From Notospermus geniculatus (taxonomy: Eukaryota > Nemertea > Pilidiophora > Heteronemertea > Lineidae): a DNA stretch of 64,000 nucleotides. Under the pieces are notes generated by a model, which did no database searches, was not told where the DNA came from, and saw nothing but the letters and a program-made list of their open reading frames with translations. The stretch covers positions 172,035 through 236,034 of the forward strand of contig NMRB01000350.1 of NCBI GenBank assembly GCA_002633025.1. The letters are read 5' to 3'. Shown in pieces: positions 37,599-58,900 of the stretch; position 1 is the stretch's first letter, and each line of letters opens with the position of its first letter. The translations under genes and the position numbers were made by a program.

Positions 37599-38245
37599 GG
37601 TTTGGGGTGCGGCGCAGACTCGTCCTTTGCCCTCATAATGTTCCGTGTTGCCAAATTAGCGAAGCGACTCGAGGGCAGGAGACCAGTCTCGCGCCAAAAA
37701 CAGATAAAAAACGGATAGGAATTGGAATTGGAATTGCACCTGACTCTGTCGGTTTTATAAAACATTAATAGTGGCATGGTGTCTATGAACCATTCGTCTG
37801 AGTTTAAAAAAGCTAAATAGAGTCGGAGCTTCAAAATAGTATTTTTGTGGGATAAAACCAAGATACAGAATAGCACAAAATTGACACACAAAATGAAGCA
37901 AGAAGTCAATCTCCAGAATTCACGAATTTTCGACCCCAACCGGGGTCTTTTGTAAGTGGAACTTTACAATCTGAAATTCTAGAAAAGACTCTTAACAGGA
38001 AGTCAACTTCCAGAATCTTAGCAAATTTTCGACCCCAAGCGGGGTCTTCTTCAGGCGGGCACTTTCAAGTCGAGCTACCAGAAGTGAATATGGTGTGTGG
38101 GCTAAAACAATGCTGAAAACAACGAAATTGGTTTTTCAAGTGTTTATTTCGTTTCGTCAAACATGCTATCATACCAGCCTGACTACTAGACGTCTATATC
38201 TGCATGTCTCGTTGGTATGACACCCGATTGAAATGCAAGAAAATT

Positions 38246-38613
38246 AGAGAGGATGCACAACTTTCCGACTCCGACTCCGACTTCAACTACGAGAATGAAT
38301 TGCAGTCCGCTGTGGACATCAACTTATAAAAACAATTCTTGATAGAAGAAGTTTTCAATTCGTCAAACATCATAAATTGAAGGCAGAATAAATTGGCCTT
38401 ATAAATCGGAAGTGCGGGTAAATAATGAATATTGAAGTCGTAGTCCTAGTACGATATTTGCGATTTATGCGCACTTCCGGTTGTGAGTCAAAATTATTCT
38501 GCCACAAAGTTATGGCATTTTACAATTGCAAACGTCCATCACATTGTTTTTATCAAGGATTGCAATTCATTCTGGTAGTTGAAGTCGGAGTCGGAAAGCT
38601 GCGCATCCTCTCT
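38246..38613. mobile_element. Fold-back MITE with CTCCGACTTC arms, locus copy 2
   Basis: Ends AGAGAGGATGCACAAC and GCTGCGCATCCTCTCT; possible ATT target duplication. Same family as 32849-33253 but at a different site; copy 1 is empty here (about 33730-33745). Confidence 0.85.
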
Positions 38614-39480
38614 ATTATCGACCTGTGGGCAAAACAAGAAGTACCGTCACTGCTTGAGGTGACATTTTATACAGAACAATGTCGAAATATTTTGTGAAAA
38701 TAAAGGTATTTAGCAAGACTGGATCAGCATGGTATTACTGCATGATGACTAACTTCAACTCATTCAGGTGATCGGTCAAGTCAAAATCTAACAGAGTCAA
38801 AATATCCCAAATGCAGACTATAGTCTGCATTCTGAAGACGCCACGGGTCGGCGTTTGAGTCAATGATTCTTCTGCTTGGTTTATTTGCTAACTGTCATGA
38901 CGGTTCGGAGGCTGAAAAAGAAGAAGAGAGTTATGAAGGACCGGCCACATGAAATGTTCACTTTCACCCGTTCCACCGCGGACGTGGAGCGGGAAAGACT
39001 CGAATTACCTCCCTCACGTTTCTAATCTATATAATAAGAGAGAACAGCTCATTGTTTGCCACGGGTAAACTCCAAACGCCAATCCCGTTGTTCGATGCCA
39101 CGAACAGAGCACCGAACAAACAGATAGACGTTTGCGTTTGCGTTTCGGGGGCTTTGCGAAAACTCGCTAATTTCTCTATAAAGACCTGAAGAACTTCACT
39201 GCGGTGATTCTGTCGCCATTTTGGTGGCGATAGCTCTAACAGACACCGAGTGGGCGTCTTTTGTCTGACAGATCATGAAATCGCTGTCAATCAATTTGTT
39301 CCATTTTCATGGGTATTGCCGATGAGTGAAACTCGGACATCATTCTGTCTGTCACACCTCTCAGAATAAGTTCCAGAACTGACCAGTTTACTTGTCAGGG
39401 TAGAAAGGGAGTTGGGAAATCTGGCCATGCTGGTACTTATTCTGGGACGTGGCTACCTTTTTCCTGTCGTTTTCTGTCTG

Positions 39481-43293
<3,813 letters not shown>

Positions 43294-44326
43294 GGTGTGT
43301 TCCTAAAAGTCTCCCGCACCACCGCAATGTATACCGTTCAAGGCCTCGGTCTGGACTAACTTGCCGCCCTCGCATCACGCCACGTACACATGATATACGC
43401 CTGTCATAAGTTATTTCCATTTATCATTTTTATCTGTACGACATTTACGATGACGTCAAGTAATGTATTTTTTTCTTCTCTTTTACATTTCTAGTACTTG
43501 GTCGCTGGTCATTAGTTATCATACCAGACATATTCAAAAGCCCTATCGAGGTCTTTTGGGGCATTGGGGCATGACCTCCGAAAGTTAGCCAACTGCTTGT
43601 GACGTACCGGGGAGTCAAACAAAGTTCCAGCGATAATCTTTTGATTTGTGTGACCTGGGTAGGCCTACCACTTGCGACCTAAAACGTAGGAGCGGGCATT
43701 CCCTAACTGCAAGGGACCTAGTCAGCAAGATTACTGGATACGTAGGGCCTACTCAGGCCGTAGCTTGCAAAGGGAGGGTGTGTGTGCAAATACCCTTCCC
43801 CCGACGTCACTGAAAAACATGTTTCATGCAGATAGGCTCTGGCCGAAAAAGGGCGAAAATTTGCCAAAAGAGACCCCCCGACCAAACAGCTAACAACGGC
43901 CACGATGCACGTCCATCATTTCAGATTTCCCGCCACTGGTCTCACTACACGGTTCAAGAGAGCCGAATGAGTCGGACGTTCGCACACTACAGCTGGAAAT
44001 GGTAGAGTGATGTGAGAAAAGGTACTTGAATTCTGTCGTACAGCGAAGAGCATCTCTGCCAAATCATAGCTGTGGCCGGGTTGAGGACATAAGAATCAGC
44101 CTATAAGATGTCCTGAAATGGCCTATAAATCATCTTTTCAAATAAAAAAAGAATACTGTGTTGATGCCGGCATATGATAGGAAGATAGAAATAAACTGAC
44201 GAATGGAAACTGCATGCTTATCACATCTGGTGGCGGAACGACTGCGAGTTATTCCGAGCCCTGGAACGGTACATTGCAGCAGTGCGGGAGAAACTCATCT
44301 CTTCTTAACGCATTTCTTCTTCAACG
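43294..44326. promoter_or_regulatory. Divergent promoter region between two ADH genes
   Basis: 1,033 bp lie between the start codons of the two ADH paralogues, which have first exons of just three codons on each side (MPS minus, MTS plus). No TATA box or defined operator could be assigned. Confidence 0.6.
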
Positions 44327-48081
<3,755 letters not shown>

Positions 48082-49949
48082 CAGACAGAATGATGTCCAA
48101 GTCTCAGATTTTGTGCGTGCGCACTTATCTGGTAGGCAAACCAAAGCACGTGATTGGTCGCGGTATACGAATTTGCCTACCAAATGGGACTGCGCATGCG
48201 CATGATGCAAGAAATCCAACATGGCGGGCGGGCGGGCCCATCGAAACGATGAATATCATTTGATTCAGACATAGTGGACATTTCATAGAGGTGGTCCATC
48301 ATGATTTGGTGTCTTCTCTTTTTAGTCTCCGAACCGTGATGACTGTCGGCAAGTAAGGCCAGCAGACGCGTCCCTTCATGCTCCGCCAACACATATATTT
48401 CATATCTAGAGGCTTGATGAGGAATTCAGAAGTCAAAATATCCAAGTACAGACGAGTTCATATGACAAACTGAAGCCATCTTCATGCATACCTAAGCAAA
48501 GCTTTAGAGAACACATCAGATACCATGCTGAACCAGTTTATGCTGCATGCTTTGGGCCTACTCTTGTTTCACTCGTCAGACGCGGGTCGCAATGAGAATC
48601 CAGCTACGACAGAGGGCAGCGTATCCCAACCAGGTCCTATGCAATGGACGTCCTTTTTGTTTGGGAAATTGACAGGACCAGATGTCACTTTGATTTCAAT
48701 AGTTCTGACAGCACTGACATCTATTGAGGCAATGGGCTATGAGTCCTGGCAGGGCAAGTGACGCCATGACCTGTGGTGAGTTCGTTGTGGAAGCGTTCAC
48801 TTCTTGACGACCGTCGAGGCATCATGTACAGCCTGCAGAGGAACAAGGCTCAGACTTGCCTCAGTATGAAATGGACGCCAGTATCAGTCAGATCGAATTA
48901 ATGAGCACCTTTTTGTCTACTTCATGTTTATACGTGGACAGGTCTATAATTTTGTTTCTGCGTTTTAATCGACTGGCATGCCAACGAGACATGCAGATTT
49001 AATGTAGTCAGGATCCCAAGTAGGCTTCTGAAAATGTCAATAGACTGGTAATCCATTATTTAGCATGTATGGCCAAACGAAATAAAGGTTGAAATATCAT
49101 GTCACAAGTTTGTTTCGGAGCGTTGTTTTAGTAGTCCCCCCACCCCACCCCACCCCACCCCACACACACCGAGTCGAACCGTTGTAAGTTTTTTGAATGC
49201 TCCCCATTTGTGAGTGTTCCCTTCCTATTGTCTGACGGAATAAGCTGCGACTTCACAGTAGGGGACACATAAAGAAACGCGTCGATCTGTCTGCCAGCGT
49301 TTCCCAAACAATAAGGAGAAACACTGTCAAACAGAAACACTGGCAGATGTTACATCGAGTCCACGACGTGTTCATTCCACCTGTCACTGGGGGTATAAAG
49401 GGGGGGGGGAGGGACTGAAATTTCATTCGATGTTGAAAAGAGTGAAAATGTTAAAATCGATCGGAAGGTAACATAATGGAAAGTGTCCCAGCAAGCTGTC
49501 AATAACCAGGAGTATTTTAGAGCGCAATAGTCGAGATAAGTGTTGTTCTCTCATCGTGATGAAATCAATGATATATGAGTTTACTTTTACATCCTTCTGA
49601 CATACTTGTATTGTACACCACAGACTGAATACAATGCTAATTAAATGATGACGTCACTCCTTGAAAAGTTTGTTAACGTTTCCATGGTTTTAATGGAACG
49701 TTCCAGGTCGAGTCAACCATAACTGAAGTATGTTCAGACGAGAGGCTGATGAAGCCCAGGTAAAATGTTAATGAAATTCGGCAGAGTTTTCAGCAAGTTT
49801 TCAGTTCACGAGAATCACATTCCACTTCATTCACCGACCGGTGAAATTTCGTCTTTTTTGTTCGGTAGCACGGTAGCATGATGTGGTCCATCCGCATTTT
49901 TACCGGACTGATTCAGGACATCTGTTTATTAAAGAGAAGGACAGGAAGA
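48082..49949. other. Spacer between ADH and the WSC-PKD gene
   Basis: No coding exon recognised. A (CCCCA)n microsatellite at about 49136-49162 and a G run at 49399-49408 are the only clear features. Confidence 0.5.
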
Positions 49950-52900
49950 ATGGAAGCTCTTATGACGGTGAGTGGATTTGGGCTTTAAAATCAACCTTAT
50001 GCAAGCCATTTTTCGTTTCGCCGTCATAGCGCCGCGTGAGGTTGTATGAACTTGTGCTATCAACACCAGCCGCGTAAGGTTGTAAGCCCATCAACACCAG
50101 CCTCGTCAAGTTGTAAGCCTACGCACGTGTGCCATCTACACCAGCCTCGTAGGTTGTAAGCCTACGCACGTGTGCCATCTACACCAGCCTCGTAGGTTGT
50201 AAGCCTACGCACGTGCGCCATCAACACTAGCTTCGTCAGGTTGTAAGCCTACGCACGTGTGTCATCAACACAAGCCTCGTCAGGTTGTAAGCCTATCAAC
50301 ACCAACCTCGTAAGGTTAGAAACGTTCCGACACGGGTATGGGTTCAACATGTCCCCGAGTAGGTCTTAGAGGATGATTGTTTTTCAGGTTTTGGCTGCCA
50401 GCCTCTTCCTGATTGGACAGATTAACAACACGGATGCTGCCTTCTCTGTGTCTTCGAGTAAGTATGCGGATTGCTAAGATTCGTTGATTATAGACCTTTC
50501 GAGGGTTACACTTTGATCGACCGACGTCACTTGGCGGTCAGGGATCGTCTTCGAGCGATGTCTGACGACGACGCGACTGAAGTATGTCGTCGCCGATGTT
50601 GTTGAAGTTTCCTAGGCCTAGGGCGGTAAACCATTTTGATGACAGCCTAAGGTTGAGTCAAGTTCGGTAAGGGAAACAACCAAATCTCTTTTATTATGGT
50701 GTGCCTATTTAGAAAAAAGTCAGCTGATGACATTCCCAAAGGTTCACCATTTATACCAGCGCAACACAACATTCATGACGTTAAAATTACACGAGGTACT
50801 ACCGTAATACAGAAATCGGACTTTCGTTTTCCTTCTCTCATACATTCACCAGCAACATTACAAACAGTGTACGAACACGAGAAGGGAAAGCTACCCTTGT
50901 ATCGACAACATAAAACGCAGCTTACTGGTGGCAGGTTTGGAGTGCCACTTGAGAATTTTAAACCATGTTTCCCACTCAAACCGTAGGTATGGAAACAAGG
51001 AAAGCTCTCTAGCACAAATCGATCACAGCCTAAACATGGAGGCCATTTTCAAAAATGTGCAGCCGTTGTTTCAATATGCAGTTAACCCTCAATAAATGTG
51101 ACACTGTTTGCAAAGAATTTTTAATGTATTATGGGTCAACTTCGTTTTTATCACGACAGCAAGGGTTGGTTGCCTCCTCGACAAACCTGAAACTCGCAAG
51201 TTGGACATTTTTGCCGGTCTTGCCAACCGGGAGGAGATGAAGCCGACTGAGTGCAGGGATGCTTGTCGGCAGCTAAACAACAAGTGAGTATCAGGGGGAT
51301 GACATCCTCCCACAGCAGGGGTTTTATCTCCTCATCCACTCACACAAACCTGTGTGCGGGAGCGTATGAAGAGGAACGAGACCAAAGCCCTGCTATGGGA
51401 GGATACAAACGTTGTAATGCTTATAATGCTTCATTGCAAACTTTGTAATGCTTGCTAATTAAAACAAAAAAGCAAACTCTAATCGGTGTAGCTTCCCAAA
51501 CATGTAGATCTAGGGGAGACTACGTCATGTACAGGGCCAAGTTCATGTACAAGTTCATGTACAGGGCCAAGTTCAAAATCTCGGGGGAACCAGAGGCTGA
51601 GACTTGGTTCTCGCGAGATTTTGAACTCATCGCTGTAAGAGTAAACTGGGAGACTCTTCAACAACAGCGATGGCCGCCGGAGAGGATGGGGAGAACCTAT
51701 TGCTCTGTCATGATAATAAAAAAAAAAACAGAACAAAACATCAGTTACAACATGTACTTCAGACACCGAGCGTCTGCGATCGACGCGCGATCAAATTTAG
51801 ACGCCGGCATCTAAAGCCTAGTTTATACTTCGACGCACGACCATCGTCGGCGACCAACGCGCGATCTTGCGTTCGACGCGGACCCCGTCGTGCGATTTGG
51901 TCGGCGTCCGATCGCGAGGCTGTAATTACTTGAGTCATTTCATAACGGGTCGCCGTCGCTAAAGTACGCTGGACTTTGAATCAATTCCGCAAAGTCGGCG
52001 TCCAGATTTGATCGCGCGTTGGACGCGGATGGTCTTGCGTCGAAGTATAAACTAGGCTTTACCCAACGGTGGCCCACTGCATGAAACAGTTTTGATGTGG
52101 CAGAACCGCGAGATCATTCAGAGCCCCACGAATGGACGCCGACAAAATCGTCCTTCCAGCTTCAGCCTCGAACGCCGCGTCCTGAAAATGTGACCGTGTG
52201 GACGCAAACACTGGCGTCTGAACTATGAATTCGGCTCGAGCAATGTCGAGTCGGTTTGGCATTAAATCGAGTTCTCTGCTCGTTCGTTCTTGACTCGACT
52301 TGTGTGATACCAACCGATGGCGTTTCTCCTTTCTGGTGTTATGCCGTCATGGCCGGGCTTGTTTTTCGTAGGTTCGCTGGCATCACACAAGGAAACACGT
52401 GCTTCTGTGGCAAGGAGAAACCAACAACCGCTTCAACTGATTGTAAGATTCCGTGTTCGGGTGACAATACAACTAAATGTGGAGGGGCTGAAGGGATATA
52501 TGACGTGTACTCGGTGTTACCGCCAATCAAAACCATTGAGTTGCTCTTTAACGGAAAGAAGGCAACAGAAGGTGAGTCGAAGTAGATTCTTAAAGGGCGA
52601 GGCAGCCAGGTAGTAGAATAAGAATGACATATGGCAGTTAGGCAGTCTTGTACGCATGCGTATTGGAAATGCCCACTGCCTGTGTAGCAGACGTTTGTCC
52701 TGGGGACAGAAATCCAAATGGTCGAATTCCAAAGTCGCTAAAGTGGATATTAATATTGTTTGTTTCAAGAAAAAATCGAGGCCTGGAAGGCGATGGACTT
52801 GACGTTGAAGCTGACGGAGCCGCAGACCGTTACGTTCCAAACGTTCTATCCGGATGGGCGAGGTCGGAGCGACTTCAAGGACAAAACCAAGGCGAGGTTC

Positions 52901-55900
52901 TTCAGAGGAGGGAAGCGGTTGATCGGCGTGAATGTTCGCGACAAGGAGGACGGAACGGTCGAGAAAACAGAGTTTGTGAACGTAGGTTGACATTCACCCT
53001 CCGGTACCCCCGATTCGATGGATCTTTTTTGGCTGTTGTGACTTTAAGACCACTAATTCTGCCTCTTCCGTCGTCATAGGTTGAAGATGTTGTCCCGTCC
53101 GGCCTGAAGGTCACGTGTCCACCGGCTGTGAACGTGTCAGCGACGTTCGTCTGTTTGGTGATAGTGCGCCACGGGGAGAAGATGGAGATCGTCGTTAAGG
53201 TAGAAGATGGCGCCACGACCACCTTCAAAAATGTCGGTGAGTTATACTTTACAATAGATGGCGTTATTCTGGCATGACGGACAAGGCTGGACGTATTCCT
53301 TGAGTGTCATTGGGGTAGTGTTCTCTGGCAATTCGGGTGGAAGAATCGAATTGTTTAGAGCATTTTGTTCTGGGTATGGACTCGAGCACTAAACAGCGTC
53401 TTCCACCATTGTCTACCCAAACTAAGCGAACATCAAATCGACAGAAATTACGTGTGTAATAACGAAAGTGTGTGATAAGTATTAAACTGTTTCAGACGTA
53501 AGCGTGGCGATCCTAAAGCCAAATCGGGGAGAGGCCAACACTCCGGCAAAAACGCCAATACCAACCGGCAAACTGGCTTTCTTCTGGAATGACGTTTTCA
53601 GAAGTAATGTGACTCTGAAGGGTTTTGACGTCAATGCTAAGGTGGCGTCCGCCAGTAAAATCACAGTAAGTTGATCGTTGTTGGTGTCACTGAGTAGTCT
53701 GCTCCTGTCCACCAACTCGGGATGACGGTTCACACCAGGCGATATCGCAAACGATCTAATCGCCACAGATCTTCTCCAGCCACCGCAGACTGGGCGATAC
53801 ACCGGCTTTGGTAATACATGTATAGAGTTTTCGCAAAGCCCCCGAAACGCCAATGCGAGCGTCTATTCTTTTGTTCGGTGCTCTCTTCGTGGCGTCGAAC
53901 AATGGGTTTGGCGTTCGCGGTGGCGTTTCGGGAGCTTTGCGAAAACTCCCTGGAACATCGCTGGCGAGAGTATTCCGCGCACCTCTGCTCCAGTGCACAC
54001 CTGGCGTCAACAGCTGATATCGTACCTCAAGGTAAAATCCTTGAATTTGATTGGCCGATACGCATCACGTGGCCGTGTAACATTTTCTAATGTTACCCGG
54101 CATAATGTCACATGGACAACAAAATGGCTACCGTCTTTTCCATTTGACCGCTTCGAATGTTTGAAGTCAGATATCAGGCACTCGAGCTCAGATCTAATCA
54201 TATTTTGGTGTCGATTGGCGTAGTATCGGCGTATAAAACTCGAATACATCAAGTGTTGCATGAGGTAGAAGAAATGCTAAACTGGCGTGATAAATGGTAG
54301 GCCTACCTACCGACCGGTCCGCCATGTCCGCGGTGCCTGCATGGTGTGTCGCATCTTGGTGACGTAATGACGTCATCGCATCTGTTGGTAGCAATGGCGC
54401 GAAATGCGCTCTGCGCTTCTCTCTTTTCGACTGACTCGGCATATAGGCCCAGATTATGATCAATTTTGGTCATATTCTACCGTTTATAATGCAGAGGTAC
54501 GATATAGAAAATGGTGCCCTTTTCATGTCGGGGGACAGACCGAAATGTCACCCCTCGAAAAACATTGTTGACCTCGGCCGAAGCGGCCTCGGTCAACAAT
54601 GTTTTCTCGGGGTGACATTTCGGTCTGTCCCCCTCCATGGCGGGCACCATTTTCTTAATGTTGCTCGCTGGCGATATAGCCTGGTGTGCTTCTGGTCCCG
54701 TTGATATCCTCTCAAACGACACAGTAATTGCTGTCCAACAAGAATCCATCGTGATATCAGCCCTCCGACTACGCATGCCCAAATTGTGTGTGTAGGAAAT
54801 ATGACGTAGTACGAGACACATGGTAGGCCACCATGCTCAGAATCAGGAACATTCTTTCTTTCTGTTAGGTTTGGAGGCCGAAATGTGATCCTAAAAAGTT
54901 CTGTATGAAGTCATACAGCTGCATTGAGCATGAAGAGGATTGCTCCAACCAAACGAACCGATGGGCGATCAAATGTGATCTCGCAAAAGAAGAGTCCTTT
55001 AATATCATGATCCGAATGTGCATGACCAAGGAAGGAAATCCGGTACAGAAATATCCGTTCACGAACACCGCTGACATGGTTACCACGTTCAAAAAAGTGA
55101 AAGAGATCACGGAGGCAAAGGTCAATGGATGGAACCTCCTTCCGACCAGTGTGGATGCGAAAATAGGCGACATGTTTACAGTACAGAATCCGGAGAAATA
55201 CAACCAGATCCAGAGGTGGGAAGGTGAAATGATGACAGCAACCATGAACGCCGCCTCGGGGAAAATTACCGACATCACCAAGCAATCCTCGTTCCCAGAG
55301 GTGTATCCTATTGTTGTTTTACCGTTCCTGACCACAGTCCAACATAGCTACGCTGATGCTCCCGCCAACAAGACGGTCAACGTGCAGGTCAAGGCCGCGA
55401 AGCTGATCCCCCCATTGGCTGGAAACTTCATCGTGGAAGTATTGCAACCAATCATAAACATGACCTTAGATTGTCCACCAGGAGGTAAGTGGTAAAATCG
55501 TCGTTGTTGTCGTTGTCATCGCTGCCATTAGGCGTCATGAGTCTTGTTAGACGATTTGTCTTGAATACATGGCCAGAAAACAGCACCATTATTCCTCCAC
55601 TGTCAAAGGAATCTACAGTGTATTTGAAGACTGCTTTTAATCTTTGCGCCAATCTCCTTGCCAGACAGGTGTGATAGAATCTAATACCCGCGTCTTCCTG
55701 ATGTCCCCCTGCATTGTTTGTCACAGGATTAAGCGTCTTGGTCTCTACAGAGTCCTATTCAATGGCTGCGCTTAAAATGTATTGTTGGGGGACATCACAA
55801 TACCGGGGGACATTAGATTCTATTACACCTGGTCATCTTCACGACCTCCTTTTCTTTCAGCCCCGGTAAATGAAGAGATCACGTGCCGAATCCCTACCCA

Positions 55901-58900
55901 CCTGGGTTCCTATGTCAGCTATGATTGGTACCCAGGTCCGCTGGATCCGAAGATGAAGCAAACAGGGAGCGAGATGAACATGAAGTTCACGGCTGTTGAA
56001 GTCGTCAATGTCACTTTGGTCGGTTACAACAGCGTCAGCAGAGCAATTAAAACGGTAATTGATGCATTGACGACTGATTTGTAAAGTGGACAATGTTAGA
56101 GACGTTTCCAACAAAGATGGCGTCTAACAGTTCTCACCACATGACGTCAGAATCTTAATAATACCATTTAATGGGCGCTGGTACGCTAAGCTGGTCAAGC
56201 GGGCCATGGGCCACCATCATTGTGGGAAAATTCAACGAAGTACACGTTTTGGGTTCTTGTCGAGAACCACTACAAACTGCTTGAAAATATACATACATGT
56301 ATGTTCGGTCGATATTAAGCATCAATTTCTTAAATGGAAACCATTTGTTGTCGAAGATTTGATTTTAGATCAGGATGTGCCCATCATCTGCCGCATTCTC
56401 CCACAGCAGAGCTTTGGTCTTGTTCCCCTTCATACACTCTTGTGCACAAAGTGAGTGGATGAAGACGAGCGAGGTAAAAACTCCTGCTGTGGGAGGATGA
56501 TCTGTTGCTTCTTTGCCTTCAACACAACCAGTCAGTTTGCTGCAGAGAGACAGGTGCCGCTCCAATCCCAGGGGGCATATTCACGAATCCTTCGCAACTT
56601 TGCGTGCACGCAAGTCTATTGTTTGACTGCACATGCCCCATTGTTCACTAGTTGCGAAGGGTTCATGAATATGGCCCCTGGTTTGTTAGAATGAGTCAGA
56701 ATGCAAAGTGGGAGGGGCACGTTAGTTTAGCTGCTGTCGGGATAATGTAGCTGGAATATTCTTTCCCCAGGTCATGCTTCCCGTGCAGGTGAAGGTCTCA
56801 GGTTTGACAGTGAAGCTCAAGAAGCCTGCCACGATATTAACGAAGACCACAGAGATCTCCTGGGAAAACAAGGCTGGTGAGTGATTGTCTCACCCCACCC
56901 CATATTCAGCCGAAACTTCCATGACCGATTTTGTGACATCACAAGGCTCCCCTGGTCAACTTTTGCTTACCATTGTTACGGCCTAACTGATTGATCAGTA
57001 AAACCAGCAGCACACCTGGCGATATCGCAAGCGATCAAATCCTGACTGATTTTTCTCACCAGCCACCGCAGACTAGGCGATATCGGTTTAGGTCTTGTTT
57101 GATATTGGGCGGGCATCGCTGGAGAGAAGATTCCACGCATCGCTGTCCAGCGCACACCTGGCGTCAACAGCCGATTTTGCTCTGGTGCGATCAGATCGCT
57201 TGCCTGACTATTTTCTCTTCTAGGTACGAACGTCTCGTTCGAGGTGGACCTTGGTGATGGCGAAAAGAAAAACCTCACGTATGGTTCGATGTCAGGTACG
57301 TAAGGACTGCTACGATGGGGACTGTGTCTGACCACATCTAGTTGTATGCTGGTGGGAAAGGGAAGAATGTCCTCGGGAAAAACTATCCTGCGAACAAAAA
57401 GACCTAATCGCCAGCGATTGGTTTCCAGCATGTACTGTACCTCAATCCGTCATCGACAAATAGAAGCGGATATCTTTTACAAGGGTACTTTCTTTACTCT
57501 TACACGGCACGATGTCCCAGTAGGCCTACACGGCACGATGTCCCAGTTGGCCTACAGAGGAGTGAAACCTCCATTCTATGGTCCGTTTTCTTTCAGACGC
57601 CGAATTGAGGAAGCTCCAGTACGTGTACAAAACAGTCGGTGTCTTCACCTTGACGGTCAACGCGAGTAACCTGGTGAGCCATGTAGTAACCACGGTGAAG
57701 GTCCACGTTCAGAAAGAGATTGCTGGCCTTGCATTCCCCGAGAGGTTAGCAATGGAGAAGGGCAAGGACGGCACACTTAAGTTTGTTACAACAGAAGGCA
57801 CGGCATTGACCTTCGAGGTCAAGTATAAGTCTCATCCCCCGACTGCTTTCCCTGTGACGTGTGCGGATCCGTTCAGGGCAGGAACATTCAAGGCCCCCGC
57901 AAGTATCTTCTCCACCGTTGGTAATTACTCCATAACGTTGACAGGAAAGAACATGGTAAGCTCACAACCGACGCCACCAACGGATGTTGCTGTGGATGAG
58001 AAACTTACAGGCCTAACGGCTAAGAGGGAAAAGCAGTATGTCAAGGTCAAAACAGACATCGAGGTCACAGCCTCGGTATCAACTGGAACCAGCGTGTGGG
58101 TCACTGCTGAATATGGCGATGGTAAAAAGGACTCAGCTTACATTAAAGTGTTCTCATCACCTCATGTCTTTACGCACCAGTACAAAACTGCTGGTAAATA
58201 TAAAGTTTTGGTGACGGCGGAGAATCCGCTTGGGAAACAAACAGCTAACACGGTCATCATGGTTCAATATCCGGTTGACGTTGTCGAACTAAAGACAACA
58301 AGTCCAGGATCGCTGTTGGAAGGAAAAAAAGACACCGAAATAAAGATCAGTTTGAATCTACCTGCGGGTAAACCCATCCCAACGGCCGCCACCTACCAGT
58401 TCACCTTCGAAAACAAGGAAAAGAACTCAGCACCTCTCGATTTTACGGCGACGAAACGCGAAATCTCGAAGACAAGATCGTATAGTAAATTTGCCGACTA
58501 TCCAATCTCTTGTCGAGTGTGGAATGAAGTCAGTTCTAAAGATCTCAAGTCTACGATTGTCATTGATGAACCTGTTGAGAACCTTCAACTGAAGAATCTA
58601 AACAAAACCTATGTTAAAGTGAACGACACTGTGACCTTCAACGTATCCATGACCTGGGGGACGAGGGTCAAGGTCACGATTGATTACAAAGATGGCAGCC
58701 AACCAAAGGTGATGGATCTTATAAAGAACAAGAATGAAACGGTCAACCATACGTTTATTAATGTTGGAACCTTCGCTGTCAAAGTGACTTCAAAAAACGG
58801 GGTTGGTTCGAAGGTTAGCGTCTTGGATCCGGCTCTGGTTGTCCAGGAACCGATACGAGGTTTTGTGATAGAATACGACGGGATGGCAAAGACGGCAGGT

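Larger units (their letters stand above)
50326..52981. repeat. Duplicated block with WSC exons, copy 1 (pairs with 61816-64000)
   Basis: Exons 2-5 and their introns recur at 61816-64000. Copy 1 carries a MITE (51812-52062) that copy 2 lacks, and several short indels. Confidence 0.9.
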
